Of a stretch of 64,000 nucleotides of DNA, positions 47,051 to 58,500 are shown one piece after another (the first letter of the stretch is position 1; each line of letters starts with the position of its first letter). The notes beneath the pieces were generated by a model. The model had not been told where the DNA came from. It worked only from the letters and a program-made list of their open reading frames with translations, and ran no database searches. A program made the position numbers and the translations under genes. The stretch comes from Alopecurus myosuroides (taxonomy: Eukaryota > Streptophyta > Magnoliopsida > Poales > Poaceae): positions 497,939,919 through 498,003,918 of the forward strand of contig CM054058.1 in NCBI GenBank assembly GCA_028641055.1, in the 5' to 3' direction.

Positions 47051-47057
47051 AAATCCT

Positions 47058-48594
47058 TCATTGCAAACATTGATTGTGTGTTGGAAACCCCAAGAGGAGG
47101 GTTTGATGAGCAAGTGGCAAGAATTTCCCTTAGTTAAGAACCAAGGTTATCAATCCAGTAGGAGGAAGATGATCTCAGAAAGGTTGATGCCACTAACGGT
47201 GGTGCTGGCGATTCACCGGTGTCAGCAACAACATGGAACCTGCACACAACACAACCAAAATACTTTGTCCCAACAATACAGTGAGGTTGTTAATCTCACC
47301 GGTCTTGCTAAAAACAAAGATTAGACGTATAGTGTGGAAAATGATATATGCTTGCAGTAAGTAAAGAAATAAGTAAATAATTGTGGTTTGTTTAACAGTG
47401 TGGAAAAATGGATCGGGGTTCATAGGTTCACTAGTGGTGTCTCTCCATAAAAGATAGCATGCTGGGTGAACAAATTACAGCTGAGCAATTGACAAATAGA
47501 GGTTGCACCGTAGTGCACAATATAACATGATGATTACTATGATATTTAGTGCGGGCATTACAACAATATACATAGACCTACATCCATCTGCATCTATGAC
47601 TAAGTTGCAAGCAACAGATAATTGCAATAAACAAAGTGTGTAATGTAAGCAATGATTATGCACGCGGGCACTCTCACCGTTGTTTTCTCCCTAATGGCAA
47701 TAGCACATCCCCCTTCACGTTTCTGTCACTCGAGCAAGGTGGTGAGAAGGCATGAACCGACTATCGAGCATAAATACTCCCTCTTGGAGTCACTAGCAAC
47801 TACTTGGCCAGAGTAACCACTAGCAACGGAAAGCATGCAAGATCACAAAAAGCATATGCAAATAAAGACTATAATCAACTTGGCATAAGGTCAATATTCA
47901 TCAGATCCCATCAAACACATCATATAGAATTACATAAGATCAATCTTGATCATGATAGGCAGCTCACGAGATCTAAACATGGAGGCATATAAGGAGAAGA
48001 CAACCATCTAGCTACAGCTACGAACCCGTAGTCCAAGGATAAACTACTCACGCATCACTCCGGAGGCAGGAATGGTGATGTAGAAGCCTCCGGTGATGAT
48101 CCCCTCTCCGATAGGGCGCCGGAAACATCTTCAGAACCCCCTGATCTAGGGTTGACGGTGACGGCGGCTGCGGAACTTTTCGGGGATTTTTGATCAGGTG
48201 CCTAGGGTTTTCCATTCGGGGGGATTATATAGGCGAAAGGGCAAAGGCGGTAGAGCTCCAGGGCCCCCACACCCATAGGTGGCGCGGCCAGGGGGACCCG
48301 CGCCACCATATGGTGTGGCCCCCTGATGCACGTCTTCGACTCCTCTTCGGTGTTCTGGATGCTTTCGGGGAAAATAGGAACTTCGGGCTTTGTGGGGGTC
48401 CAATTCCATGTTTCCAGAACAACTTTTCTGAAACAAAAAACAACAGAAAACAGGGAACCGGCACTTGGCATCTTGTTAATAGGTTAGTCCCGGAAAACGT
48501 ATAAAAATGCTATAAGCAAGGGAGAAAACAAGTAGCAATTGACATAATATGATCATGGAGCATCAGAAATTATAGATACGTTGGAGACGCATCA
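47058..48594 (-). repeat. 5' LTR of element 2
   Basis: 1537 bp, shorter than the 3' LTR by one internal deletion of about 43 bp at about 47602 and some small gaps. Confidence 0.87.
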
Positions 48595-48612
48595 CAAGGC
48601 GGCGGTCCAAAG

Positions 48613-49303
48613 TGACACTCGGGCCCAAACAAGCATTAAGCATAACAAGTTGCAACGACGGTAGAAAACACTAACAATGGATACTAGGCACTATGACCTA
48701 ACAGTCTGGCATTATTACATGATCGATCTCATCCAATCCCTTCCATCCCTCTCAGCCTACAGCGGTGTTTACTCACACATGGACGGGGGAATCATGGATG
48801 GTTGATGGAGAAGAGGTGGCGGTGACGATGGCGATGATCTACTCCGAATCCCCATCCCGACAGGGCGCCAAAACAGGAACTTCTGATCCCCGAATAGAGT
48901 TTCGAGGTGGCGGCGGCGCTCTATGGTGTTTTCTGGAATATGACGAACCCCCTATTGTTTTAGGGTTACGAGCGATAAGTAGTCGAAAGGGGATCCTGAG
49001 GGGGTGCTTGGGGGCCCCACACCACCAGGTGGCGCGGCCTAGGGGGCGCCCAGGGGTGGTGTGGCCCCTCCTAGCCCCCCTCTGGGTCTCCTTCTGGCTC
49101 CGGGGGTCTTCGGGTGTTTTAAGGTCTTTGGGATCTTTTCTGGATATTTTCCCGAAAGTTGATTTTCCTGCACAAAAACAATATACCAAGATAATTCTAC
49201 TGAAAACAACGTTAGTCCGTGTTAGTTGTATCCAAAACTCACAAGTTTAGAGACAAACAATAGCAAAAGTGTTCGGAAAAGGAGATACGTTTTGGACATA
49301 TCA
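48613..49303 (-). mobile_element. Solo or truncated LTR, about 690 bp
   Basis: On the minus strand it starts TGATATGTCCAAAACGTATC and ends CCCGAGTGTCA, so it has TG...CA ends. There is no partner LTR or interior. It is inserted in the Harbinger-type ORF1 only 13 bp from the insertion point of element 2. A clear 5-bp target duplication is not visible (CAAAG left, GTGGC right), so a deletion at one edge or a misplaced boundary is possible. Confidence 0.55.
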
Positions 49304-49959
49304 GTGGCCGAGGAGAGGAGGGCGGCGACCGATGAGTTTAAGGCGGCGATCGAAGATAGAAAGGTGGCCATGGATGAGAGGAAGCTCACGATGTAGGAGT
49401 CTCATAAGGCTATGGAGCTCGAGCGTCAACTCATGTTCATGGACACAAGCACAATGGATGAGAAACTAAAGGCATATGTGCAGATGTGCCAGTGATGAAT
49501 TGTTGAGGAATAAGCAAATGATGGCCAGCTTACATGGGTGCCATGGGAGGAGCAAATGGGAGGTGGTGGAGTTGGTGGAATGGAGAGCTTTGGAGGTGGC
49601 TATGGAGGTGGCTTTGGAGGTGCAAACGTTGGAGGTGGCTATGGAGGTGCAGACTTTGGAGTTGGCACAAGTGGTCCTACGGTTGCAAGCAACAACACCA
49701 ACATCAACATGCCCAATGACATCGCGGAGAAAGAAAAAGAAGCAACCAATGACAAGACCACCGAGGAGTAGTGTTTATTTATATGTTTGTTGTTCGTGTT
49801 CGCGTTGTTATTTCTATGTTGATGAATCATGAGACATTCGTATTGAGCTACCGTATGCTTGAACTATGCTAATTATGTGAAATTGTGTTCGTGTTCATTC
49901 AATATTTTTAGGTGAAATTATGTGAATTTATTTTAGCTTATTTCATATTATTTATTGAG

Positions 49960-50140
49960 CTATATGTGCAAACATATATAAAATATAGAGGTAGTCCGGC
50001 CACAGTCATGCCCTATATAGGGCAGCCGTTGGAGCAGTGCGGTGCCAGTCGCCATTTTGCTGCCCTAAAAAAGATATAGGGCAACCCTGTAACACCCAAA
50101 GTGGCTGCCCTATATAGGGCTGCTGTTAGAGATGCTCTAA
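49960..50140. mobile_element. Right end of the transposon that carried the split ORF1
   Basis: Repeats of CTATATAGGGCAGCC type lead to a terminus TTAGAGATGCTCTAA, similar to other DNA transposon ends in the window. It lies 370 bp beyond the stop of the Gly-rich tail, as expected for the 3' end of the element carrying the ORF1. Confidence 0.45.
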
Positions 50141-51327
50141 ATTACCAAAAACTAACACATTTAGGAAAGTGGTTATCGGTCGGTACCTGTCTTGGTATTT
50201 TTTCCTTAAAAAATCTACCAAATATAGGACCAACGACCATGAAAAACGCCGATTGTCCTTTAACACCATGTTGATAGCAGTTCTAACATGTGGAGCCTAC
50301 TTGTCAGAGCTAAGTTGGCAGCACATGTGGATGTGGAGCTGAGGTGGACGTGGGACCCACCTGTCAGCCCCTCTTTTTTCCCTCTCTCTCTCCTTCTTCC
50401 TCAAACTCTCGCTCGCAAATCTTCTATGGTGTTGCCCCTACTACATCGGGCTACGGCTCCCCCGCCGTCCACCCCTACCCCCACCCCGATGTCACCTCCT
50501 TCCTTCCCCAAAGCCCATGTCGCCGCTCTGCCGCCCTCAGTGCTCTGCACAAGGCACCATGCATGTGGACGCGTGTCAGGGCACATGTGGAGTCGAGATT
50601 GAGGCACTGGAGTGCCCAAATCGAGCGTGGAGGCGTGGCTCTACCACGTATGCATGTCCACTTCAGCTTTTCATCCAGGTATGCTGCCTAATCATCCCTT
50701 GGCCCTACCGGTCAGCATTGCTATCAAAAAGCATTTAGACAAAAATCAGTCCAAATTGTTGTCATTGGTCCGATGGCCGGTAGTTTTTTCAAAAAAATTG
50801 TCAAGATTGGTACTAACTCGTATCTAGTGCTTCAAATGTAGTAGTTATTTTTTTTTTTTTTGTAATTTAATTCCCGGACACAATGAAAGAGCCCGTGGTC
50901 TTTTATGCCATTGCCAGCCGGCAATCAGCACGAACCACAGGCCCCCATGGACCATGGCCTATCCCAGCACTAGAGTGCATTACGTTATGGGCCTACTTTG
51001 CCTGCCCTAAATGCTTCCCAGGCACGGGGAAGGCGTGTGGAAACTGTTAGCGTGTCATCAGAAGAAAGCGTTTTTTAAAGCTTAAGAACTTTCCTTGGTT
51101 CTTCTCGAGTCAGAAGATTTATGTACTCCACAAAGAAAGGCACAAAGCCCCCCCTGTTGAAGTGGTGGGCATACCATACCAGCATGTGCAGAAGATCTAT
51201 CATGTGCTTGATGGCATTCCACTTCCCTGTTCTGTTTTTCCGTGCTACGGTGCCACGTCTCTTCGCACCTCACCGCTCGCCGACAGGCGGGACCGGACAC
51301 GCGCTGGCCCCAGGTGCCGTTCCGGCC
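50141..51327. other. Interval left of the Mutator array, no gene seen
   Basis: GC-rich patches (around 50290-50650) include the grass-typical GTGGGACCCACCTGTCAG; short overlapping frames there have no recognised domain. A T-run lies near 50850. The end, GTTCCGGCC, is the left junction of the array. Confidence 0.35.
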
Positions 51328-54300
51328 GGAAATTAATCCTATACGACCAGGGTCGTACCTCCCAAGGCTGGACCACCTCCTCCAATCGACACCTGGATTC
51401 CCTTTTTTTTTTGCGAGAAGCAGCTTATCCCCAATCTCTCCCGAATCGTCTCGCCTTCACACGCTCTGCTGCTAGTCCAAGCTCGTCGGTGCATCCACCG
51501 GCGGCCAGCGCTGTCTCCTAATTTCCACAGCCACGCTTGTCGGCGTATCCAGCGAACTCGCGTGCTTCCCGGCATCCATGCCCACGCTCGTCGGCGGATC
51601 AGCCAGCGCTCGCCAGCGTGCACGGCCGCGCTCGCCGGCGTCCATGGCCGCGCTCGCCAGCGCCCATGGCCAGTGATGGATTGCCCAACGCTCGCGGGTG
51701 CCGGGGATGCTGCACAGCGTATGCTTCCTCCTCTACCTCAACATCTACGGGCACCTCCATTACCGGCGAGTCGGCTGTCTGAAGAAGTTCAACGGAGCAC
51801 AACAACCAGCTCCAGGCCAGAGACCAAGCAAATACGGTACGTTACACATAGAATCTCAGAAATTGTAATCTCACACATCTACAACCCTGATTAATCAGGC
51901 ATTCACGCAGAGTACCACGGGCTAGTAATCCAAACGTACAGTACTCTTCCTGGCTACAACATTTACAAATTGTTTTTTAGATTCACTCAAGTTACAAATT
52001 GTAAGTACTACCATACTTTAATTAGTACTAGTACTCCAGGCTATGTTACTAGTACAAAGAAACCTTAACTAGTACTAGTACTCCAGGCTGTAGCGAGAAC
52101 CATTGTGCACAAGATATATTCATCACTATCACAAGATGTATTCACCAATAAGCACACAATATTAGAATAAAAGGATGTCTTCAGTGTTATGTTGGAACAA
52201 GTATTAGAAAATTTTAGCTGACATGCCCAGCTAACTAGCAGTAAGGCGCCATCATAACACATCACTGCTGAAACTTTGATGTACTAGCACCTTCGCCAAA
52301 ATCCAATTGACGAGCAGTCGGTGGTATTGTGCTATCTCCGTGAACTTCAAACAATAATCTTGTAAACTCTCCTTGGATAGATGGAATGGGAACTGACGGA
52401 TACTCTCCGGATGGCATGACTGTGTATGGATTTATATTATCAACACAATGAAATTCCAAAGCTCTAGTTGTGGGCGGAACAAAAACTGACGGATACTCTC
52501 CAAATGGCATGGTTGGTGGATTTGTATTATCAGCACGATGAAATTCCAAAGCTCTAGTTCTGGGTGGAACAAGTACTGATTCCTTTGCTGCATGGTTTGC
52601 ATCTTTTCCTGCATATTGTGTGTGTAAACAAGAAATTAGAAAACTGAAACCTTGCTATTTATTTGCACTTAACAAGTCAGTGTACCTTTTTTCTTGCCTT
52701 TCTTTGCTCCCTCTAGCACATCTTTTGATCTTTTGTTCATCGGACCTTTTATTCTTTCAGGAGCTTTAAACGGTACCGTTGTTTTGGCGATATCTTCAGT
52801 AGTTTCAGGGGAACTTTCAGGCTCCTCATCTTCATCCAACTTTAGCTTGCTAAGTAAATCGTCTGCTTCCAAAGCCAACTTATCAATACCATTGTTAAGG
52901 TACACAAGAACCTCCTTCGAAGTTTTACACTTCAATCCAAGTGACATCATCTTTCGAGAAGTGTGTGCAAACATGGATTCTAGGGTATCATTGATATTGA
53001 GTTCGGATTTAAAAATTTCTTGCTTCGCATATTTTGTCCATCTGTTCAGTATGTACTGCCTTGGTAGGGTAATGATATTGCAGCAGGTGAAAACCTTATG
53101 AGCATGCTTGCATAATATACCTACAATATTAAGAAAAAATTCATTAGGTAAACCCAAATATTGTCATATTAAAGAATAGATAGAGAGAGAGAGAGTACAT
53201 GTAATACATACCTATACACCCATACAACCTGCATGAACAAGATATCTCCAATGTACTTGGGTTAAAAGCCACTATGGCTTCATCATTCTTGTACTGGAAG
53301 GATGTCACCTTGTAAGTGCTAATTGTGCCGTAGACACGCACTAAAACACATGACAAAGAAAATTGCTTTTTGAATTCCTCTTCAAACTCGGAGTAGAGTG
53401 TCCTAGTATATGACTCAGCTGCAGTCTTCAACAATGGTAGGTCAGATATGCAAAGTACCGGGTCGGTATGGCGTGATTTGTAGTCTTCATACTTCTCTTT
53501 CCTACGAAGACGAGAAGTGCACTTATCGTATGCTTGTAGAAATTCAGAGAGGCAAAGTTTTTTGCGAAAACTTTTCTTGAACACATTGTTCATTCCTTCG
53601 CTCCTCTGGGTCGACGTCATGTCTGCACTAAAAGACTCTCGCCGATAAATAGTAGCCCACTTCTCACGCAACTTGTACAAATTATTTAGCCAAGAATTCC
53701 CCACAACCTGGTATTTCGCCAATAGCTCGTGCCATCTATTCTCAAAATGTGCCACTGATCTATCTTCATACACACATCTCTTGAATCCTTTAAGAAACTC
53801 GGGATGGTCACTGATTACTTGACTTAGGTGTTTGGCGGCATTTTGATACAAATGCCATAAACAAAGACGATGGAATATACCGGGGAATACATTTCCAATA
53901 GCCTTTATAATGGCAGCACATTGATCAGTGAATATTGTTTCAGGCTGCTTACCGGACATAGCTTGTAGGAAGGTTCTAAAAAGCCACTCGAATGAATCTG
54001 CACTTTCATCAAATAGCAAGGCTGCACCAAAAAGGATAGTCTGTTTGTGATGGTTAACACCAATAAGAGGAGCGAATGGCATTTTAAACTTATTTGTTGA
54101 GAATGTGGTGTCAAATGAAATAGCATCTCCAAAGACAGAATAATCCATGATAGCTTGTCCATCTGCCCAAAAGATATTCATTATTCTACCATCATCTTCT
54201 TTTGATGTGTGCACGGCATAGAAGAATGAAGGGTCCTCAACTTGCTTATTCTTTAAATACTCCATTAGTGTGGCTGCATCATTGGATTCTAAATACTTCT

Positions 54301-55451
54301 TGCGCTCACTTCTTAAGTAATTGTTGCAATCCATTTGCATGAAAGGTACACCATCCTTACCATACCATTGCTCACAGAAATCATATATTTCGGCTTGTGT
54401 AATTCCCGATGCTCTCATTTGATTAATCATGTGGCGGTCAACATCTAAGAGTTGACGCTGAGATCTAAGCATGTGCCTCTTATCAGGACTTACGAGCTGA
54501 TGATTGTGGTCAAGGATAACTTTCTGAATATTCCAAATACCCTCTCTAGTGACGGTGAACTGAACACGAGCCATACAAGCACACCTCGAAGTAGCTTGTT
54601 CTTTCTGGGTTACGTGTGTTGGATGATTAGCCTTCACACCTGACTTGCTACAAACAAAATGTCTGGAAGATAAAGTTCCATCTGCTCTCTGCTTCCTGTG
54701 GCACCTCCTAATGCTGAATCCATTGGCTTTACCATAAGAATTATAAAATTTGTATGCCTCTTCCTCGGAATGAAAGATCATCCCAACTTTTGGGACATTT
54801 GTGTCTGATGAATTTTGATTATCAGCCTGCAACGACATTTACTTTACTGTCAGTTGTTGATGATCATATTGCAACAAACATTGTAGACTGATTAGTAGTT
54901 TTACATTATCTCCATCTTCCACGTCAAGATCGTTTCTTGGTGTGTTACTTGCCCTTGGCTGTCCGCTGGTTACATCCTCCGTAGCACTCAAATTTTCTAA
55001 TGGTGATTGTTGCTGAGAGTTTGCAATCAATTAATAGAGGGTTTGGGTAGTCATTACATGTACGTATATAGATAAAAATTGTATAAAGCAGACTGGTACA
55101 TACCATAGGTGCAGGGGCCGTGGGAAGAGAAGGTTGGGGCGGAGGGGCTGCCATCCGTATTCCCTACCCGTGCGCCGCGCTGCTGCTCGATGACTTGCGG
55201 CGTTGTCGCCGGGATCTTGCTGTGCCGTCGCCGTCGATGGCCACGTGAGATGAGAAGAGAAAGAAGAGTGGTTAGGGAAACCAGATTGTGTTATCGTGGG
55301 AAGCGGGAATAGCGTTTTGGTCGTTGGGGAAGCGATCTAGCAGGCGTGTGGATGACTGCTTTGCTTTAAGATCTGGTTTGCTACGTGGCAGACGTACCAG
55401 GTGGTCCAGCCTTTTGGGAGGTACGACCGTGGTCGTATAGGATTAATTTCC
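51328..55451 (-). mobile_element. FAR1-type Mutator-like element, tandem copy 1
   Basis: Terminal inverted repeats are 51 bp on the left (51328-51378, starting GGAAATTAATCC) and 53 bp on the right (55399-55451). They differ by one substitution and two extra bases. The element encodes a five-exon FAR1/MULE transposase on the minus strand and no other supported gene. About 900 bp between the left repeat and the transposase stop contain short repeats (TTAACTAGTACTAGTACTCC twice near 52020-52090). The next copy starts after only CGGCC. The left flank is GTTCCGGCC. No 9-bp target duplication can be confirmed because the right edge of the array is outside the window. Confidence 0.88.
52262..55154 (-). 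CDS. FAR1/MULE-type transposase, copy 1 (intact)
   Basis: The model is complement(join(52262..52608,52686..53120,53212..54826,54905..55012,55104..55154)). All introns have GT-AG ends, phases agree throughout, and the CDS totals 2556 nt, 851 residues. The FAR1 DNA-binding domain (about 69-163) starts GMIFHSEEEAYKFYNSYG and keeps the zinc-binding Cys/His pattern, ending HNHQL. The MULE catalytic core follows: FDTTF with D292, FTDQ with D354, the CLWH pair C375/H378, and RSEGMNN with E463. The SWIM zinc finger C583-x-C585...C595-x-H597 spans intron 3, which supports the splice model. The C-terminus carries two repeats ending GEYPSV. Known relatives (FAR1/FHY3, Jittery-like transposases) bind terminal repeats and move DNA; FHY3/FAR1 are domesticated versions. 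The terminal repeats here argue for a transposase, not a host regulator. Confidence 0.9.
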
Positions 55452-55507
55452 CGGCCGGAAATTAATCCTATACGACCAGGGTCGTACCTCCCAAGGCTGG
55501 ACCACCT
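55399..55507. repeat. Near-palindromic junction between Mutator copies 1 and 2
   Basis: The right repeat of copy 1 (to 55451), the 5-bp spacer CGGCC and the left repeat of copy 2 (from 55457) together form an inverted repeat with arms of about 51-53 bp. The same arrangement recurs at 59529-59637 and 63659-63767. Confidence 0.9.
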
Positions 55508-58500
55508 CCTCCAATCGACACCTGGATTCCCTTTTTTTTTTTGCGAGAAGCAGCTTATCCCCAATCTCTCCCGAATCGTCTCGCCTTCACACGCTCTGCT
55601 GCTAGTCCAAGCTCGTCGGTGCATCCACCGGCGGCCAGCGCTGTCTCCTAATTTCCACAGCCACGCTTGTCGGCGTATCCAGCGAACTCGCGTGCTTCCC
55701 GGCATCCATGCCCACGCTCGTCGGCGGATCAGCCAGCGCTCGCCAGCGTGCACGGCCGCGCTCGCCGGCGTCCATGGCCGCGCTCGCCAGCGCCCATGGC
55801 CAGTGATGGATTGCCCAACGCTCGCGGGTGCCGGGGATGCTGCACAGCGTATGCTTCCTCCTCTACCTCAACATCTACGGGCACCTCCATTACCGGCGAG
55901 TCGGCTGTCTGAAGAAGTTCAACGGAGCACAACAACCAGCTCCAGGCCAGAGACCAAGCAAATACGGTACGTTACACATAGAATCTCAGAAATTGTAATC
56001 TCACACATCTACAACCCTGATTAATCAGGCATTCACGCAGAGTACCACGGGCTAGTAATCCAAACGTACAGTACTCTTCCTGGCTACAACATTTACAAAT
56101 TGTTTTTTAGATTCACTCAAGTTACAAATTGTAAGTACTACCATACTTTAATTAGTACTAGTACTCCAGGCTATGTTACTAGTACAAAGAAACCTTAACT
56201 AGTACTAGTACTCCAGGCTGTAGCGAGAACCATTGTGCACAAGATATATTCATCACTATCACAAGATGTATTCACCAATAAGCACACAATATTAGAATAA
56301 AAGGATGTCTTCAGTGTTATGTTGGAACAAGTATTAGAAAATTTTAGCTGACATGCCCAGCTAACTAGCAGTAAGGCGCCATCATAACACATCACTGCTG
56401 AAACTTTGATGTACTAGCACCTTCGCCAAAATCCAATTGACGAGCAGTCGGTGGTATTGTGCTATCTCCGTGAACTTCAAACAATAATCTTGTAAACTCT
56501 CCTTGGATAGATGGAATGGGAACTGACGGATACTCTCCGGATGGCATGACTGTGTATGGATTTATATTATCAACACAATGAAATTCCAAAGCTCTAGTTG
56601 TGGGCGGAACAAAAACTGACGGATACTCTCCAAATGGCATGGTTGGTGGATTTGTATTATCAGCACGATGAAATTCCAAAGCTCTAGTTCTGGGTGGAAC
56701 AAGTACTGATTCCTTTGCTGCATGGTTTGCATCTTTTCCTGCATATTGTGTGTGTAAACAAGAAATTAGAAAACTGAAACCTTGCTATTTATTTGCACTT
56801 AACAAGTCAGTGTACCTTTTTTCTTGCCTTTCTTTGCTCCCTCTAGCACATCTTTTGATCTTTTGTTCATCGGACCTTTTATTCTTTCAGGAGCTTTAAA
56901 CGGTACCGTTGTTTTGGCGATATCTTCAGTAGTTTCAGGGGAACTTTCAGGCTCCTCATCTTCATCCAACTTTAGCTTGCTAAGTAAATCGTCTGCTTCC
57001 AAAGCCAACTTATCAATACCATTGTTAAGGTACACAAGAACCTCCTTCGAAGTTTTACACTTCAATCCAAGTGACATCATCTTTCGAGAAGTGTGTGCAA
57101 ACATGGATTCTAGGGTATCATTGATATTGAGTTCGGATTTAAAAATTTCTTGCTTCGCATATTTTGTCCATCTGTTCAGTATGTACTGCCTTGGTAGGGT
57201 AATGATATTGCAGCAGGTGAAAACCTTATGAGCATGCTTGCATAATATACCTACAATATTAAGAAAAAATTCATTAGGTAAACCCAAATATTGTCATATT
57301 AAAGAATAGATAGAGAGAGAGAGAGTACATGTAATACATACCTATACACCCATACAACCTGCATGAACAAGATATCTCCAATGTACTTGGGTTAAAAGCC
57401 ACTATGGCTTCATCATTCTTGTACTGGAAGGATGTCACCTTGTAAGTGCTAATTGTGCCGTAGACACGCACTAAAACACATGACAAAGAAAATTGCTTTT
57501 TGAATTCCTCTTCAAACTCGGAGTAGAGTGTCCTAGTATATGACTCAGCTGCAGTCTTCAACAATGGTAGGTCAGATATGCAAAGTACCGGGTCGGTATG
57601 GCGTGATTTGTAGTCTTCATACTTCTCTTTCCTACGAAGACGAGAAGTGCACTTATCGTATGCTTGTAGAAATTCAGAGAGGCAAAGTTTTTTGCGAAAA
57701 CTTTTCTTGAACACATTGTTCATTCCTTCGCTCCTCTGGGTCGACGTCATGTCTGCACTAAAAGACTCTCGCCGATAAATAGTAGCCCACTTCTCACGCA
57801 ACTTGTACAAATTATTTAGCCAAGAATTCCCCACAACCTGGTATTTCGCCAATAGCTCGTGCCATCTATTCTCAAAATGTGCCACTGATCTATCTTCATA
57901 CACACATCTCTTGAATCCTTTAAGAAACTCGGGATGGTCACTGATTACTTGACTTAGGTGTTTGGCGGCATTTTGATACAAATGCCATAAACAAAGACGA
58001 TGGAATATACCGGGGAATACATTTCCAATAGCCTTTATAATGGCAGCACATTGATCAGTGAATATTGTTTCAGGCTGCTTACCGGACATAGCTTGTAGGA
58101 AGGTTCTAAAAAGCCACTCGAATGAATCTGCACTTTCATCAAATAGCAAGGCTGCACCAAAAAGGATAGTCTGTTTGTGATGGTTAACACCAATAAGAGG
58201 AGCGAATGGCATTTTAAACTTATTTGTTGAGAATGTGGTGTCAAATGAAATAGCATCTCCAAAGACAGAATAATCCATGATAGCTTGTCCATCTGCCCAA
58301 AAGATATTCATTATTCTACCATCATCTTCTTTTGATGTGTGCACGGCATAGAAGAATGAAGGGTCCTCAACTTGCTTATTCTTTAAATACTCCATTAGTG
58401 TGGCTGCATCATTGGATTCTAAATACTTCTTGCGCTCACTTCTTAAGTAATTGTTGCAATCCATTTGCATGAAAGGTACACCATCCTTACCATACCATTG

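Larger units (their letters stand above)
41361..48594 (-). mobile_element. Non-autonomous Athila-like LTR retrotransposon 2, 7.2 kb
   Basis: LTRs at 41361-42946 and 47058-48594 are direct repeats, and CAAGG flanks both ends (41356-41360 and 48595-48599). The minus-strand LTR starts TGATACGTCTCC or TGATGCGTCTCC. A primer site TGGCGCCGTTCCCGGGGA lies at about 47034-47050, and a purine tract (TTGGGGATGCT) precedes the 3' LTR. The interior has one gag-position ORF pair (45929-46875) and no pol genes. It shares its LTR body, leader and the half of the interior next to the 3' LTR with element 1 but carries a different ORF. Confidence 0.87.
40490..49770 (+). pseudogene. Harbinger-type ORF1 (SANT/NAM-associated) pseudogene split by retrotransposons
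   Basis: Left part, about 40490-41360: coding blocks in shifting frames include FSNQENLVLIAGW, VGTEQHQNAYWARVKEFFDA and HRWSTIQAD, typical of the SANT/trihelix-like DNA-binding half. These are followed by KAFTLHHCW, LGDLVDDEEDVYSDDEE and a Lys-rich DDDIQKSLDVIMSSRKEMNE. Right part, 49304-49770: VAEERRAATDEFKAAIEDRK, ELERQLMFMDTSTMDEKLKA, then a Gly-rich tail (GGYGGGFGGANVGGGYGG). The order matches the NAM-associated C-terminal proteins that accompany PIF/Harbinger transposases in grasses. Many stops and frameshifts occur in the left part and a TAG near 49396 in the right. The two halves join once element 2 (41361-48594) and the solo LTR (48613-49303) are removed. Confidence 0.75.

Noticed and set aside
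49534..49771. A separate glycine-rich protein gene
   Set aside because: The Gly-rich tail follows the Ala/Glu/Lys and FMDTSTMDEK blocks of the Harbinger-type ORF1 and matches the C-terminal end of that protein type, so it is not an independent gene.
52694..53101. Plus-strand frame of 135 codons over transposase exon 4
   Set aside because: It is the antisense shadow of the transposase exon, which has strong domain and splice support.
51562..56024. Plus-strand frames of 110 and 207 codons in the left part of each Mutator unit
   Set aside because: They lie opposite no domain, have Arg/Pro/Ala-rich content driven by GC bias and short repeats, and the longer versions cross the terminal-repeat junction. 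No start context or splice signals support them.
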